From the NCBI GenBank assembly GCA_020849495.1, contig JADLGD010000224.1:1-64000 (forward strand): a stretch of DNA of 64,000 bases. The letters run 5' to 3'. Within the stretch, counting starts at the first letter, position 1. Every line of letters begins with the position of its first letter. The position numbers and the translations under genes are program-made. Below, piece by piece: positions 15,688 to 25,052 of the stretch. This DNA comes from Fluviicola sp. Lineage in GTDB: Bacteria > Bacteroidota > Bacteroidia > Flavobacteriales_D > Crocinitomicaceae. The notes beneath the pieces were generated by a model. The model had not been told where the DNA came from. It was given only the letters and a program-made list of their open reading frames with translations, and made no database searches.

Positions 15688-17247
15688 ATGAATTTATACT
15701 CCAACAAACAAAAATGGAAAATTGTACTCCTAGTGGTGGCCTTGCTCATGGTAGCAGCTTCACTTTGGGTGTCAAATTCTACCGTCCAAAAAGTTTCTGA
15801 TCGTGAACGTTTACGTGCGAAACAATGGGCAGATGCCATCAAGAAAAAAGCAGAATTGGTTGAATTTACCAACCGCGCGTTCTTGCAATTGCGTGCCTAC
15901 GAACGAAGAAAAGTGCAACTCTACCTCGATGCTACCAAAGAAATATCGAAACCAATTGCAGGAGATTATTTCCCAGATTATTCGTTCCCTTTGGCCATCA
16001 TCAATGAAAACAAAGACATTCCTGTCATCTTAGTGGATGATGAAAACGCCATTTCTGGCTACAACAACATCGATTTTGATACTGCAGATTTACGTCCCTT
16101 ATTTCCTTTGCTCGCGAAGAAAGAATTGATAAAACGCTACGAAGACAGCTTGTTAAAGTTGACCAATGTTTGGGAGAAAAACCACGAACCTTTTCGCATT
16201 GAAGTAGTCGAAGGGTTGACCATGACCTACTTTTACACCGATACCAAGCGCACCATTCAATTGGAACGCGAACGAGATTCCTTGATTCAAGCCTTCAACA
16301 ATGAATTGATCAATGACAAACAGTTGATTCCTGTAGTTTTGATGAATGGGAGCAACGATACATTGATAGCAAGTAACCTGATTAAATCGGAAATTGACAG
16401 CACACATTTGAAGGAAAAACTCAAACAATTGGCCTTGATCAATGATCCCATTTCCATATCCTTTGGGAAAAACAATCAAAACTTGTTGTACTACGACAAT
16501 TCAGTTGAATTGAAACAATTGCAGTATTATCCTTATATTCAGTTTTTGATCATCGGCTTGTTTATTCTCATTGGATACTTGCTCTTCAGTACGTTCCGCA
16601 AAGCCGAACAAAACCAAGTTTGGGCCGGAATGGCAAAAGAAACTGCTCACCAATTGGGAACACCATTATCTTCTTTGATGGCTTGGGTACAATTACTAGA
16701 AACACAAAACATAGATCCATCGATTATCGTTGAAATGCAAAAGGACATTGAGCGTTTGGACAATGTTTCTCAACGTTTCTCAAAAATCGGATCGGAAACC
16801 CAACTCAAACCAATAGACATTCAAACAACTGTGCAACGCGTGATGGAGTACTTGCGTCCAAGAATTTCTCAGAAAGTGAGTTTGGATGCTACTTATCTTT
16901 CCAGTGCTATCATGGTATCCCACAATCCGCCTTTGATGGAATGGGTGATGGAAAACATCATCAAAAACGCCGTTGACTCGATGGAATCAAAGGGGAAAAT
17001 TGAAGTCACGATTTCTACTTCCCCAGAATGGGTTCACATCGATATTGCGGATTCAGGAAAAGGCATTCCACCCAAACAATTCAAAACCATTTTCCAACCA
17101 GGATTTACCACCAAGAAACGTGGTTGGGGACTTGGACTTTCGTTGGTGAAACGCATCGTGAAGGAATACCACAAAGGAAAAGTGTTTGTCTTGCATTCGG
17201 AGGTTGGTAAAGGAACTACTTTCCGCATCAGTTTACCATTCAAATAA
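15688..17247 (+). CDS. Membrane sensor histidine kinase
   Basis: 519 residues. A first membrane helix lies at about 10-30 (IVLLVVALLMVAASLWV), then a roughly 240-residue extracytoplasmic domain without a recognised family, and a second helix at about 279-300 (FLIIGLFILIGYLLF). The H box is AKETAHQLGTPLSSLMAWVQ, and the catalytic ATPase domain shows MENIIKNAVDSM (N box), IADSGKGIPP (G1) and GWGLGLSLVKRI (G2). It autophosphorylates the H-box histidine. No response regulator is adjacent; the next gene is a sigma factor 64 bp downstream in the same direction. A functional link between kinase and sigma factor is possible but unproven. Confidence 0.9.
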   Translation: MNLYSNKQKWKIVLLVVALLMVAASLWVSNSTVQKVSDRERLRAKQWADAIKKKAELVEFTNRAFLQLRAYERRKVQLYLDATKEISKPIAGDYFPDYSFPLAIINENKDIPVILVDDENAISGYNNIDFDTADLRPLFPLLAKKELIKRYEDSLLKLTNVWEKNHEPFRIEVVEGLTMTYFYTDTKRTIQLERERDSLIQAFNNELINDKQLIPVVLMNGSNDTLIASNLIKSEIDSTHLKEKLKQLALINDPISISFGKNNQNLLYYDNSVELKQLQYYPYIQFLIIGLFILIGYLLFSTFRKAEQNQVWAGMAKETAHQLGTPLSSLMAWVQLLETQNIDPSIIVEMQKDIERLDNVSQRFSKIGSETQLKPIDIQTTVQRVMEYLRPRISQKVSLDATYLSSAIMVSHNPPLMEWVMENIIKNAVDSMESKGKIEVTISTSPEWVHIDIADSGKGIPPKQFKTIFQPGFTTKKRGWGLGLSLVKRIVKEYHKGKVFVLHSEVGKGTTFRISLPFK

Positions 17248-17311
17248 TTTTTTTTTTCACGAATGGTGTTACTTTCATTTTGAATCGCATTAAGGAATAA
17301 AAGATCTACTC

Positions 17312-17875
17312 TTGTTTAAACGGAAACCGCATATTGCCCTTTCAGAAGCCGAACAAATTCAGCTCGCCCAAAAAGACCATCGTTATTTTGGTCCTTTGTA
17401 TGAAAAGTACTTCGAAATGATGTACCGTTTTATTTTCAAACGCTTGGGAGGAAAAGAAGAAATTGCAGGTGATTTAGTGCAGCAAACCTTTATCAAAGCA
17501 ATGGCTAACATTGGCAAATACGAAGACCGAGGATTACCATTTAGTGCGTGGTTGTATCGCATTGCGCAAAATGAAGTCAACATGTATTTCCGATCTCAAA
17601 AAAACAATTACACTGTAGAAATTACTGACAGGCAGGTGATTGGAATTTTAGAAGAAGCGGGCGAAAATGAATTTACACAAGAAGATTTACAGCAATTAAT
17701 TGAAATAATCAATAACTTAGAAGAAAGCCAAATAGAAATCATAGAGTTGCGATTCTTTCAAGAAATGAGTTTCAAAGAAATCGCAGACATCTATTCAATA
17801 AGTGAAGCGAATGCAAAAATGCGTTTGTATCGACTGTTAGAGAAGATCAAACAACAATGGAAAAAGCAATCATGA
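17312..17875 (+). CDS. ECF-type RNA polymerase sigma factor, TTG start
   Basis: 187 residues. Region 2 is at about 27-95 (YEKYFEMMYRFIFKRLGGKEEIAGDLVQQTFIKAM and FSAWLYRIAQNEVNMYFR, quoted in part only as family signatures). Region 4 includes SFKEIADIYSISEANAKMRL. A TAA in frame at 17291 and the lack of any ATG before region 2 leave TTG at 17312 as the only reasonable start. AAGGAA at 17292-17297 lies 14 bp before it, rather far for a Shine-Dalgarno site. The stop overlaps the start of the next gene (ATGA), so the pair is translationally coupled. Confidence 0.88.
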   Translation: MFKRKPHIALSEAEQIQLAQKDHRYFGPLYEKYFEMMYRFIFKRLGGKEEIAGDLVQQTFIKAMANIGKYEDRGLPFSAWLYRIAQNEVNMYFRSQKNNYTVEITDRQVIGILEEAGENEFTQEDLQQLIEIINNLEESQIEIIELRFFQEMSFKEIADIYSISEANAKMRLYRLLEKIKQQWKKQS

Positions 17876-18084
17876 GAAAGTTTAAAATCAATTACGAACA
17901 AAAATCGAAAGAGCCTACCAAGGAACAAATGGTAAGGTACAAAGATTTTGCGTCTGTTTCTCATCGCTATGAACGCTTGACAAAACGACCAAAGAAACCA
18001 CTTTACAAAGATCCGAAGCTGTTCTTATTGCTCTTAATCATTGGATTGGTTTTCTTGTTGTTGTTTTTAGAAGAACGCGGTTAA
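17872..18084 (+). CDS. Small membrane protein coupled to sigma factor
   Basis: 70 residues from the ATG at 17872, which overlaps the sigma gene's TGA as ATGA. The N-terminal 45 residues are strongly basic and hydrophilic (many Lys, Arg). A single C-terminal helix LFLLLLIIGLVFLLLFLEERG ends the protein, so it is probably tail-anchored with a cytoplasmic N terminus. That topology and the coupling fit a minimal anti-sigma or membrane tether, but no anti-sigma signature is visible and no periplasmic sensing part exists. The frame is open from an ATG at 17857, which would add five residues; the ATGA junction is preferred. It converges with the T9SS gene 2 bp away, with no room for a terminator. 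Confidence 0.75.
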   Translation: MRKFKINYEQKSKEPTKEQMVRYKDFASVSHRYERLTKRPKKPLYKDPKLFLLLLIIGLVFLLLFLEERG

Positions 18085-18086
18085 TT

Positions 18087-21000
18087 TTAAAACCCTTCCG
18101 AATCAAACTGTCGCATAGCAATAAATGCTTTCCTTGTGGTCTCACCAACTCCTGGCACATCAAAATGGATCATGTAAACTCCTGAACTTACTGGAATCCC
18201 TGTTTTATTCGTCAAAGTCCAATCCATGTATGTCAACGGATTGTCTTTCTTGAATTGATTGACCAGTTTACCACTTAAATTATAAATGGAGATGGTACAT
18301 TGCTCGGGTAAATTTGTAAACTTGATGCGATTATCGACCTTGTTTCGTTCGTATTCTGAAAAAGCATAATACGGATTTGGAACAACATTGATCAAATCCA
18401 ATACACTTGACAATGCCTCTTCGTTTGATAAATCGGTACTGTAAGCGCTCATCGACCAATTGTACATTGGCTGACCATTGTTATCACCTGAAGCAGTGAA
18501 CACTTCGTATTCTTTGTTTATTCGTAAACTGATACGAGCATCATTGCTTAACAACTGTTGATCCTCTGCTAACAAAGGATTTGTCACCCACATACAATTC
18601 ATGTACAAACTTCGGAAACTAAGATTCGTAGCTGTTTTGTATTGGTCGTATACCCAATTATTGACACCATCGTAATACGGACATCCTGTGTTATTGATAT
18701 TCACACCAAAGACGTAAATAGCATGTTGACCGCCCATAACTGGAACACCGTTTTGGTCGTATTCCACACTCGTTGGGTTCCAAATCATGTCTGTTCCATT
18801 CTCGCCACCAAGGAATGAATTTTCTGTAAATGCCATGTGCAAACGATAACCCGATTCAACATCGATGGCATAACCTGGGAACCAACCCATACCTGTTGTA
18901 CCAGATCCATCCGGATTTCCGTATTTATCCACGCTCGCTTGGTTTCTTAAAGTTCCTGAAGCAGCATTACCAATAGCTAAGTTTTGATCCGCACACAAAT
19001 CAATGACGGCACATCTGGTCCATTTGGTTCTATCACTTGTTAGAACAATATCCACACTTTGAGCCCTAGCAATCGTAGCCTGAGCAACAGCCGCACCATT
19101 TGAGGTAAAGAACGAAGGAAACTTCAAAGGCATAAAGTCGCAATCATTCCCAACCAATGAAAAATGGGTGATTCCACCATCTAACAAGCGCGCATATTTT
19201 TGCTCGGGATCCAAACCTATCGCATCCGGATAGCAGGTAGGGTTGTTGTAACCCAAGGCTGGATTGTCTTCATTTGGATCTGGATTGTAATTTCCAGAAC
19301 GGATCCAATTTCGTGGTGAAAACGAATTGTCGTCTTTCACAAATTGCAACCATTGTTTGGAAGAATCCTCAAAAGAAATACTTGAGCGAATTGGCTCTGC
19401 AAACAGTTTGTATTCCGGTGAAGTGACACTTACCGCATAATAAGGATCATTGTAAATCTGCACCGAAACACCCCATTTCGGGATCAATTGTTCGTTGTTT
19501 TGTGCAATCGTCACTTCCGATTTTACGGAATCTAGCAATTCACCACCAGCTGTTGCGTAGCGATAAATGGTCCAGTTAGAAGAATCAATTGGATGAGTGG
19601 TCGATTTTGAAAAAACGCAGGAGAAATAACCGCTCGCTACATTCAAAGGATCTACTATTTTCACTTTGATAGGTCCACCATTGGGTTGATAAGTTGGGTA
19701 ATCCAATTTCCCCATGTTCACGATTAATTCTTCGCTTAAAGCAGATAAATTCAAATCGCTGAATCCATTTCCTCTTCCGTCAATACGCGTAATCGGCGGT
19801 TGAAATCCGTATTCAGCATAATGTTGCGTTCCCATTGCTTCGGGACTTGGATTGTGAGGAATCACCTCAATCGGTTTGATTTCACCAATTGCCGCTTTTC
19901 TACTTGCTAAAAAAGGCAATTTTTGTCCGTCCAAAGCCAATGGGTCATTCGGATTAAAGGTTTGATAGTTGTTGTATGCGTAAGAAATAGCGATGTAGTA
20001 ATAGCGTTTAAAGTTGATCAAACGTCTGTTTCCAGTTGCAAATAAATCTTCTGTAAAGCGGAAAGAGTGCGCAATCCCTTTGTTTTCACCATCCACTCGT
20101 TCAATGGGGAAAGTGGCTTGCAAGTCTTCATCGTATTCAAAATTGATGATTCTACTGACATCGTCTTTGATATCACATTGAGCAGCTAAACGCGCCTTGG
20201 TTGGATCTAGTATATCAGAAACACTGACATCATTGCTCTTCAATTGGAAAATCATGTACCCTTGGAAGCGATAATACTTATCAGCATTCGGAATACTTGT
20301 TGAAATAAAAGGATCAAACTCTTGATAATTCTCGCCTACATTATTGGATGGGGCCGTATTTTTTAAAGTCAGGATGATTTCCTGATTCAATTCTTGAGCT
20401 GCTAAATCTGGTGCATGAGGACCTTCTAAAACGCGGAAACAATTTTCAAACAATGCTTGCGCTTTGTCATCCGCGCGTTGCAAACTTTTCACTGACTCAA
20501 AAGGAGACCCGCCTGGAGAACGAGCCCATACAACTCCAACTGTAATGTTATTGACAGCTCCTGGTTTTAAAATAAATGGCCCAGCAGATTGTAAAAATCG
20601 TCTATCGTAAGGTAAATTATTCGCTGTTTCTTCTGTCCAAAATGGTTGAGGAGTTCCACCTGTACCCCATCCGAGTGGATCCGTATCACCTGGAAACATG
20701 AAATCACAAGGAACAGAAGTGTTTACATCTGGATCTGAGACATGGGCATTTCCACCATAATAAAACGGCGTATTATCTTTCCATCTTCCACGTAAGAAAT
20801 TGTAATAATCTGCGGCATTGGTTGGGTCTGTTTGAGCTGGATGCGCACCACCACCTGTATTAACGTAATACAAAAATCGGCGCATTCCATAACGTTCGTT
20901 ATCAATCACACCATCTCCGTAACCAATTCCGTTCAAAGCTTCATCAACTCCAATTCCGTATGCGTTATCTACAAAATCATTGTCTTGATAAGGTCCTTCA

Positions 21001-22061
21001 AAGAAATCAACTCCAACAGCTGGCGGACTCGAACCGTATCCTTTGAAACCCAGATTATCGGCGTCATAGGCATCTCCGTTATATAAATAGCCTAATCCGC
21101 GTTGCACATCGCAACCAGTAAAATCGTCAAAAGGATCACCTAAAGCACCGTCAATAAAAATTCCGAAGTAAGTATTATACAAGGTTTGCGTTCCACGATT
21201 GATCAATTCATAATTGTAGAAAGTCATGTTATTGACATCATCATTCGTTGCAAAAGCAAAAGATTGAGCGCGGATTTCCATTCCAATGGGATCACCACCA
21301 GTTTCCGTATGAATGTTTCCTTTGTCATTCATGACCCACCACAAATTGTAATCACCGTACAAAGAAACTCTACGATCCACTTTACATTCTTTTTCCAAAT
21401 TCAAATCGTACCAAGGATAATCACCATCTTCCCAGTTGTAATTTCCATCGTCATTGCGATCATAAAAAGGTGCTAAATAATAATCTTGTCCTTTATCAAC
21501 ATCGCCGTGAGCTGGCCACGTTTTAATAAAATCAGGTATTTGATAATTCGGGAAAAGTGTACTTTGGGTGTTGGTTCCATTTTGAAGATCATTCATCCCA
21601 GCATTGTACCAAGCATTGAATTCTGCTACTTTGTCTTTTGAGGTGGTATAATGTTGATCGTATTTCAAACAATCACTTGCATCGATATCAGCCACATCTT
21701 GTGAAAGAGGACCTGTCCAATAATCGGCACCGTCTCGGTAACGTAAAGCAGCTAATTTTAACTGACCATTGATGTCTGTTCCACCCAACCAAAGCGCAGA
21801 AGTAAACAAAGCCATGATACCAGAATTCTTTGGCACTTCGTATTGAGCAAGATTTTGACCAGGTCGTTGCCATAAATTCCCCGCAGTGTGAATCATCGCT
21901 CGCACGTTGTTGTATTCCAAGAAGGTCGTTTTATTGGGTGGAGCACAACCAGCACCTTTTGGCTTAGCAGTAATTGCATTGCTTTTCTCACCTTGATAAG
22001 GTTGAGCAAAAGCAAAAAACGACCAAGAGGCGAATGCTAAAAGCAAGATTTTTTGAGTCAT
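18087..22061 (-). CDS. Very large T9SS-secreted surface protein
   Basis: 1324 residues from ATG 22061 (a GTG one codon upstream is not preferred). The signal peptide ends near residue 19 (FFAFAQ). The C terminus from about residue 1230 is a T9SS type A-like sorting domain: LINVVPNPYYAFSEYE, ISIYNLSGKLV, PVSSGVYMIHF. This version carries an insert between the PNP motif and the core. It has an acidic loop YDRNDDGNYNWEDGDYP (about 200-216) and a block FDDFTGCDVQRGLGYLYNGD followed by SSPPAVG (about 310-351), both shared with the protein at 10025. Proteins of this type are outer-membrane-anchored or secreted; no catalytic domain is recognised. An element CGAAGATA at 22081-22088 reads TATCTTCG on the coding strand, a near match to TAnnTTTG. 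Confidence 0.85.
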   Translation of the reverse strand: MTQKILLLAFASWSFFAFAQPYQGEKSNAITAKPKGAGCAPPNKTTFLEYNNVRAMIHTAGNLWQRPGQNLAQYEVPKNSGIMALFTSALWLGGTDINGQLKLAALRYRDGADYWTGPLSQDVADIDASDCLKYDQHYTTSKDKVAEFNAWYNAGMNDLQNGTNTQSTLFPNYQIPDFIKTWPAHGDVDKGQDYYLAPFYDRNDDGNYNWEDGDYPWYDLNLEKECKVDRRVSLYGDYNLWWVMNDKGNIHTETGGDPIGMEIRAQSFAFATNDDVNNMTFYNYELINRGTQTLYNTYFGIFIDGALGDPFDDFTGCDVQRGLGYLYNGDAYDADNLGFKGYGSSPPAVGVDFFEGPYQDNDFVDNAYGIGVDEALNGIGYGDGVIDNERYGMRRFLYYVNTGGGAHPAQTDPTNAADYYNFLRGRWKDNTPFYYGGNAHVSDPDVNTSVPCDFMFPGDTDPLGWGTGGTPQPFWTEETANNLPYDRRFLQSAGPFILKPGAVNNITVGVVWARSPGGSPFESVKSLQRADDKAQALFENCFRVLEGPHAPDLAAQELNQEIILTLKNTAPSNNVGENYQEFDPFISTSIPNADKYYRFQGYMIFQLKSNDVSVSDILDPTKARLAAQCDIKDDVSRIINFEYDEDLQATFPIERVDGENKGIAHSFRFTEDLFATGNRRLINFKRYYYIAISYAYNNYQTFNPNDPLALDGQKLPFLASRKAAIGEIKPIEVIPHNPSPEAMGTQHYAEYGFQPPITRIDGRGNGFSDLNLSALSEELIVNMGKLDYPTYQPNGGPIKVKIVDPLNVASGYFSCVFSKSTTHPIDSSNWTIYRYATAGGELLDSVKSEVTIAQNNEQLIPKWGVSVQIYNDPYYAVSVTSPEYKLFAEPIRSSISFEDSSKQWLQFVKDDNSFSPRNWIRSGNYNPDPNEDNPALGYNNPTCYPDAIGLDPEQKYARLLDGGITHFSLVGNDCDFMPLKFPSFFTSNGAAVAQATIARAQSVDIVLTSDRTKWTRCAVIDLCADQNLAIGNAASGTLRNQASVDKYGNPDGSGTTGMGWFPGYAIDVESGYRLHMAFTENSFLGGENGTDMIWNPTSVEYDQNGVPVMGGQHAIYVFGVNINNTGCPYYDGVNNWVYDQYKTATNLSFRSLYMNCMWVTNPLLAEDQQLLSNDARISLRINKEYEVFTASGDNNGQPMYNWSMSAYSTDLSNEEALSSVLDLINVVPNPYYAFSEYERNKVDNRIKFTNLPEQCTISIYNLSGKLVNQFKKDNPLTYMDWTLTNKTGIPVSSGVYMIHFDVPGVGETTRKAFIAMRQFDSEGF

Positions 22062-22112
22062 CACAGTACAGAATTCAACCCGAAGATAGTGAAATCGATT
22101 GAAATCAATCGC

Positions 22113-23426
22113 TTATTTTTTCTTTGGTGCTTTATACTTAATCGATGGAATAACTTGCCCAAAGTCGACTAATAAATGAAAAAGATCATTGAATTCGTTG
22201 AACGACAAGTTTTCGTATGTATCACCTACATCGTGGTAATGTTTGTTTGGACCCATGGTGTACATGAAAAAAGCAGGCACTCCTTTTTCAGAGAAAAAAT
22301 AATGGTCGGAATTCGCAGCTGGACCTCTTGATCCCGTTTTCACCACATAATTTTTCGCTTGGTTGATTGCTTCAAACTGCTTAAAGTGTTCTGGAAAAAC
22401 GGTAGCATTGACGATTGTCACTCCATCTTCTCCACTTCCCATGATATCCACATTGAATAAAAACGCAATTTTTTCTAATGGAAACACTGGATTTTCCGTG
22501 TAGTATTTACTACCTAACAAGCCCACTTCTTCTCCTGCAAAAGCAATGAAAACAACATTGATATCCGCTGGATTTTTTGCGTAATAGGCAGCTAATTCCA
22601 ACAACATCGCTGTTCCGCTTGCATTATCATTCCCACCAGGAAAATATGCTTGTTGACCCATTCTACCCAAATGATCATAATGAGCAGTATAGATCAAGTA
22701 TTTTTTAGATTTCTTTTTAGCTGGTACGTAAGCAATCACGTTGCGAGCAGTGTGTTGATCCAAACGAGCTAACACATCGTAATCAACTTGCCATTTTCCA
22801 AGAGTAGCATCAAAAGCACTTTGTTGAACTTGAAAAAACGGAAAATTGGTTTGGCTTTGTTCTACTGACCAGGTGAATTTATCGTTGACCACTTCTATAA
22901 CAGCAAACGTAGAATTGTATTCTTTCGCCAATTGTTTTGCTTTCTTTAAAGTATCCCCTTTCAAATTGGATTCATTGAACAATAGACCTACAAGATTTTT
23001 AGTGCGACCACCATCTTGCATGTTTGCATCTGCCAGTTTGTTTTTGATGTTTTTTGTGTTGAACAAGTCTTCAACTGAGATTTCAATAAACTTTCGATTT
23101 GTTGTTTTACCAGAACAGCTTCCAGGGTCCACAACGAAATCTGTCCCCGGATTGAGTACTTTTCCATCAATGGATAAACTCATGTTTCCCGGAAATGCAT
23201 TCACTTGAAATTGAAACATTTGAAAAGGACCAGCTTCAAAAAAATGACATCCAGCATCTTTAAACCCTTTAGCTATGAATTCAGCGGCAATCGAATCCCC
23301 ACTATTGACATAACCTCTACCATGAAACTCAGGTGAACACAATTGTTCTACCGCGCGCTTTGCCGATTCAACTTGTGCAATTGAAAATAGGGGAAGGAAA
23401 AACAATAACAGGCTGAACTTACGCAT
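22113..23426 (-). CDS. Secreted M28-family zinc aminopeptidase
   Basis: 437 residues. The signal peptide is about 1-17 (LLFFLPLFSIAQ). The M28 catalytic domain occupies the second half. Expected di-zinc ligands are visible in order: His in YTAHYDHLG, Asp in GGNDNASGTAML, the Glu pair in AFAGEEVGLLGS, Asp in LFNVDIMGSG and His in NSDHYFFSEKGVPAFF. A PA-like N-terminal domain probably precedes it. The enzyme removes N-terminal amino acids from peptides in the periplasm or outside the cell. No T9SS sorting domain follows the catalytic domain. The gene overlaps the end of the upstream gene by 8 bp, so they are co-transcribed. Confidence 0.9.
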   Translation of the reverse strand: MRKFSLLLFFLPLFSIAQVESAKRAVEQLCSPEFHGRGYVNSGDSIAAEFIAKGFKDAGCHFFEAGPFQMFQFQVNAFPGNMSLSIDGKVLNPGTDFVVDPGSCSGKTTNRKFIEISVEDLFNTKNIKNKLADANMQDGGRTKNLVGLLFNESNLKGDTLKKAKQLAKEYNSTFAVIEVVNDKFTWSVEQSQTNFPFFQVQQSAFDATLGKWQVDYDVLARLDQHTARNVIAYVPAKKKSKKYLIYTAHYDHLGRMGQQAYFPGGNDNASGTAMLLELAAYYAKNPADINVVFIAFAGEEVGLLGSKYYTENPVFPLEKIAFLFNVDIMGSGEDGVTIVNATVFPEHFKQFEAINQAKNYVVKTGSRGPAANSDHYFFSEKGVPAFFMYTMGPNKHYHDVGDTYENLSFNEFNDLFHLLVDFGQVIPSIKYKAPKKK

Positions 23427-24273
23427 AACGTCTTTCTACTTTTTGAACAAAATCTAATGCTACATCGCTCTCAGTTTCCCATTTGAATTGATAAGCCAAA
23501 CCACTTACTACAGAACGCGCATGTGATTTATTTGGTTGAGCATCTAATACATCCAACGCTTCGTTGAAAGCTTCGTTTTTACCATCAAATAATTCTTGAA
23601 TGATTTGAAGACGTTCGTTGAAACCAAAAGCGCTTTTCAAGGATTCCAAACGCACTGAAAGCAAACGTGTTGCCAACGATTCATCGTCTGTAACCAATCG
23701 TTTGTAAATGGGGTGATCGTGATGTGAATTGGACAATGCATCTTCAGGACCTGGAGCAAAAACAGGTGTTTCATGGATTTCATGCACACTTTGTTCAAAA
23801 GCTGGTTCTTCCATTTCAACCGTTTCTGTATTCATTTCAAAAGCAGGCATATCTGCTTCAATTGGATCATTTGTAACAACTTCAGCTATGGTTTCAACTT
23901 CAATTTGAGGAGTCTCATTTATTACTTCTTCGACTTCATCTTCATCGTCTAGAGAAAACAAATCAAAAGCCATGCTCTCTTCTGTTGAAGAAGCTATTTC
24001 ACTGCTTTCTTCTGCTTCAACAACAAAAGCAGTTTTCATTGGAATGACTTCATCATCATTCGCAATAGGATCCACTACTTCGTGCTGTTTTACGGGTGCT
24101 TCTCCGTAAACTTTTGCTTCGTAAGCTTTGTATTTCAAAACGATTGCACGTTCATTCAATTGTGCAGCAGCGGCAGCGAAAGCTTCCAGTTCACCCAAAC
24201 TAGCACTTCCGTTTTTAATTTTTGAAACCAATGCGTTCAATTCCTCTACCAACGATTGCATATCCATATTCAT
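23419..24273 (-). CDS. Acidic cytoplasmic protein of unknown function
   Basis: 284 residues from ATG 24273 (MNMDMQSLVEELNAL). A GTG at 24339 would add 22 residues of unlikely sequence. The protein has a helical N-terminal part of about 65 residues (ALVSKIKNGSASLGELEAFAAAAAQLNER), a long acidic, probably disordered middle rich in Glu, Val, Thr and Ser, and a C-terminal helical part (about 190-284) with SLKSAFGFNERLQIIQELFDG. The architecture resembles hypothetical proteins seen across Flavobacteriales, for which I know no function. It overlaps the peptidase gene by 8 bp, with no obvious functional link. It lies back to back with tdk. Confidence 0.75.
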   Translation of the reverse strand: MNMDMQSLVEELNALVSKIKNGSASLGELEAFAAAAAQLNERAIVLKYKAYEAKVYGEAPVKQHEVVDPIANDDEVIPMKTAFVVEAEESSEIASSTEESMAFDLFSLDDEDEVEEVINETPQIEVETIAEVVTNDPIEADMPAFEMNTETVEMEEPAFEQSVHEIHETPVFAPGPEDALSNSHHDHPIYKRLVTDDESLATRLLSVRLESLKSAFGFNERLQIIQELFDGKNEAFNEALDVLDAQPNKSHARSVVSGLAYQFKWETESDVALDFVQKVERRYA

Positions 24274-24476
24274 ATCTCTTAATGTTCTGTACTTTTCAAC
24301 AATTCTTAGAACTTGTAAACGAACCCCGTTTTTAAGCACTAGAATTTGACATTTTTGTAAGGAATTGAAACAATCAATTACAAAAAGTCAGGTATAAAAT
24401 TAACCAATCGACAAACTATAAATGAGCTGCATTGAATTAGTTGTTTAAGGTCGATTGTTGATAACGTTGAAGAGGT

Positions 24477-25052
24477 ATGTTTTTAGAGCAATTTCCCATT
24501 GAAGGGAAACAACACGGATGGATTGAAGTGATTTGTGGATCGATGTTTTCTGGTAAAACAGAAGAATTGATTCGCCGTTTGAAACGTGTAGAATTTGCTC
24601 AACAGAAACTACTTTTATTTAAACCTGCTATTGACGATCGTTATCACGAAGAAAATGTGGTGAGTCACAAAGGATCTTCTTTTCAAGCAATCCCTGTAAA
24701 TTCATCTGCTGACATACTCAATCATTGGAAAAAAGAACGCATTGTTGCCATTGATGAAGCGCAATTTTTTGATCATGACTTAGTCCATGTTTGCAATGAT
24801 TTGGCAAAACAAGGTGTACGTGTGATTTTAGCTGGTCTTGACATGGATTATTTGGGAAAACCATTTGGTCCAATGCCTGAATTATTGTGTGCAGCAGAAT
24901 ATGTGACAAAAGTGCACGCCATTTGCGTTTCATGTGGTAACTTAGCTCAGTTTTCGCACCGCACTATCAAAACGGACGGACAAGTGCTTGTAGGAGCAGT
25001 TGAAACGTATCAACCACTTTGTAGAGCGTGCTACAATAAAATTGCACATTGA
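24477..25052 (+). CDS. tdk: Thymidine kinase
   Basis: 191 residues, the usual length for the type II (tetrameric) enzyme. It phosphorylates thymidine with ATP in the pyrimidine salvage pathway in the cytoplasm. The P-loop is GSMFSGKTEEL (about 21-31), the Walker-B-like DEAQFF lies near 98-103, and the C-terminal structural zinc site is formed by CVSCG and CRACY. The lasso and substrate segment is conserved (LDMDYLGKPFGPMPELL). The stop codon overlaps the start of murF-alr, so translation of the two is coupled. Confidence 0.97.
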   Translation: MFLEQFPIEGKQHGWIEVICGSMFSGKTEELIRRLKRVEFAQQKLLLFKPAIDDRYHEENVVSHKGSSFQAIPVNSSADILNHWKKERIVAIDEAQFFDHDLVHVCNDLAKQGVRVILAGLDMDYLGKPFGPMPELLCAAEYVTKVHAICVSCGNLAQFSHRTIKTDGQVLVGAVETYQPLCRACYNKIAH

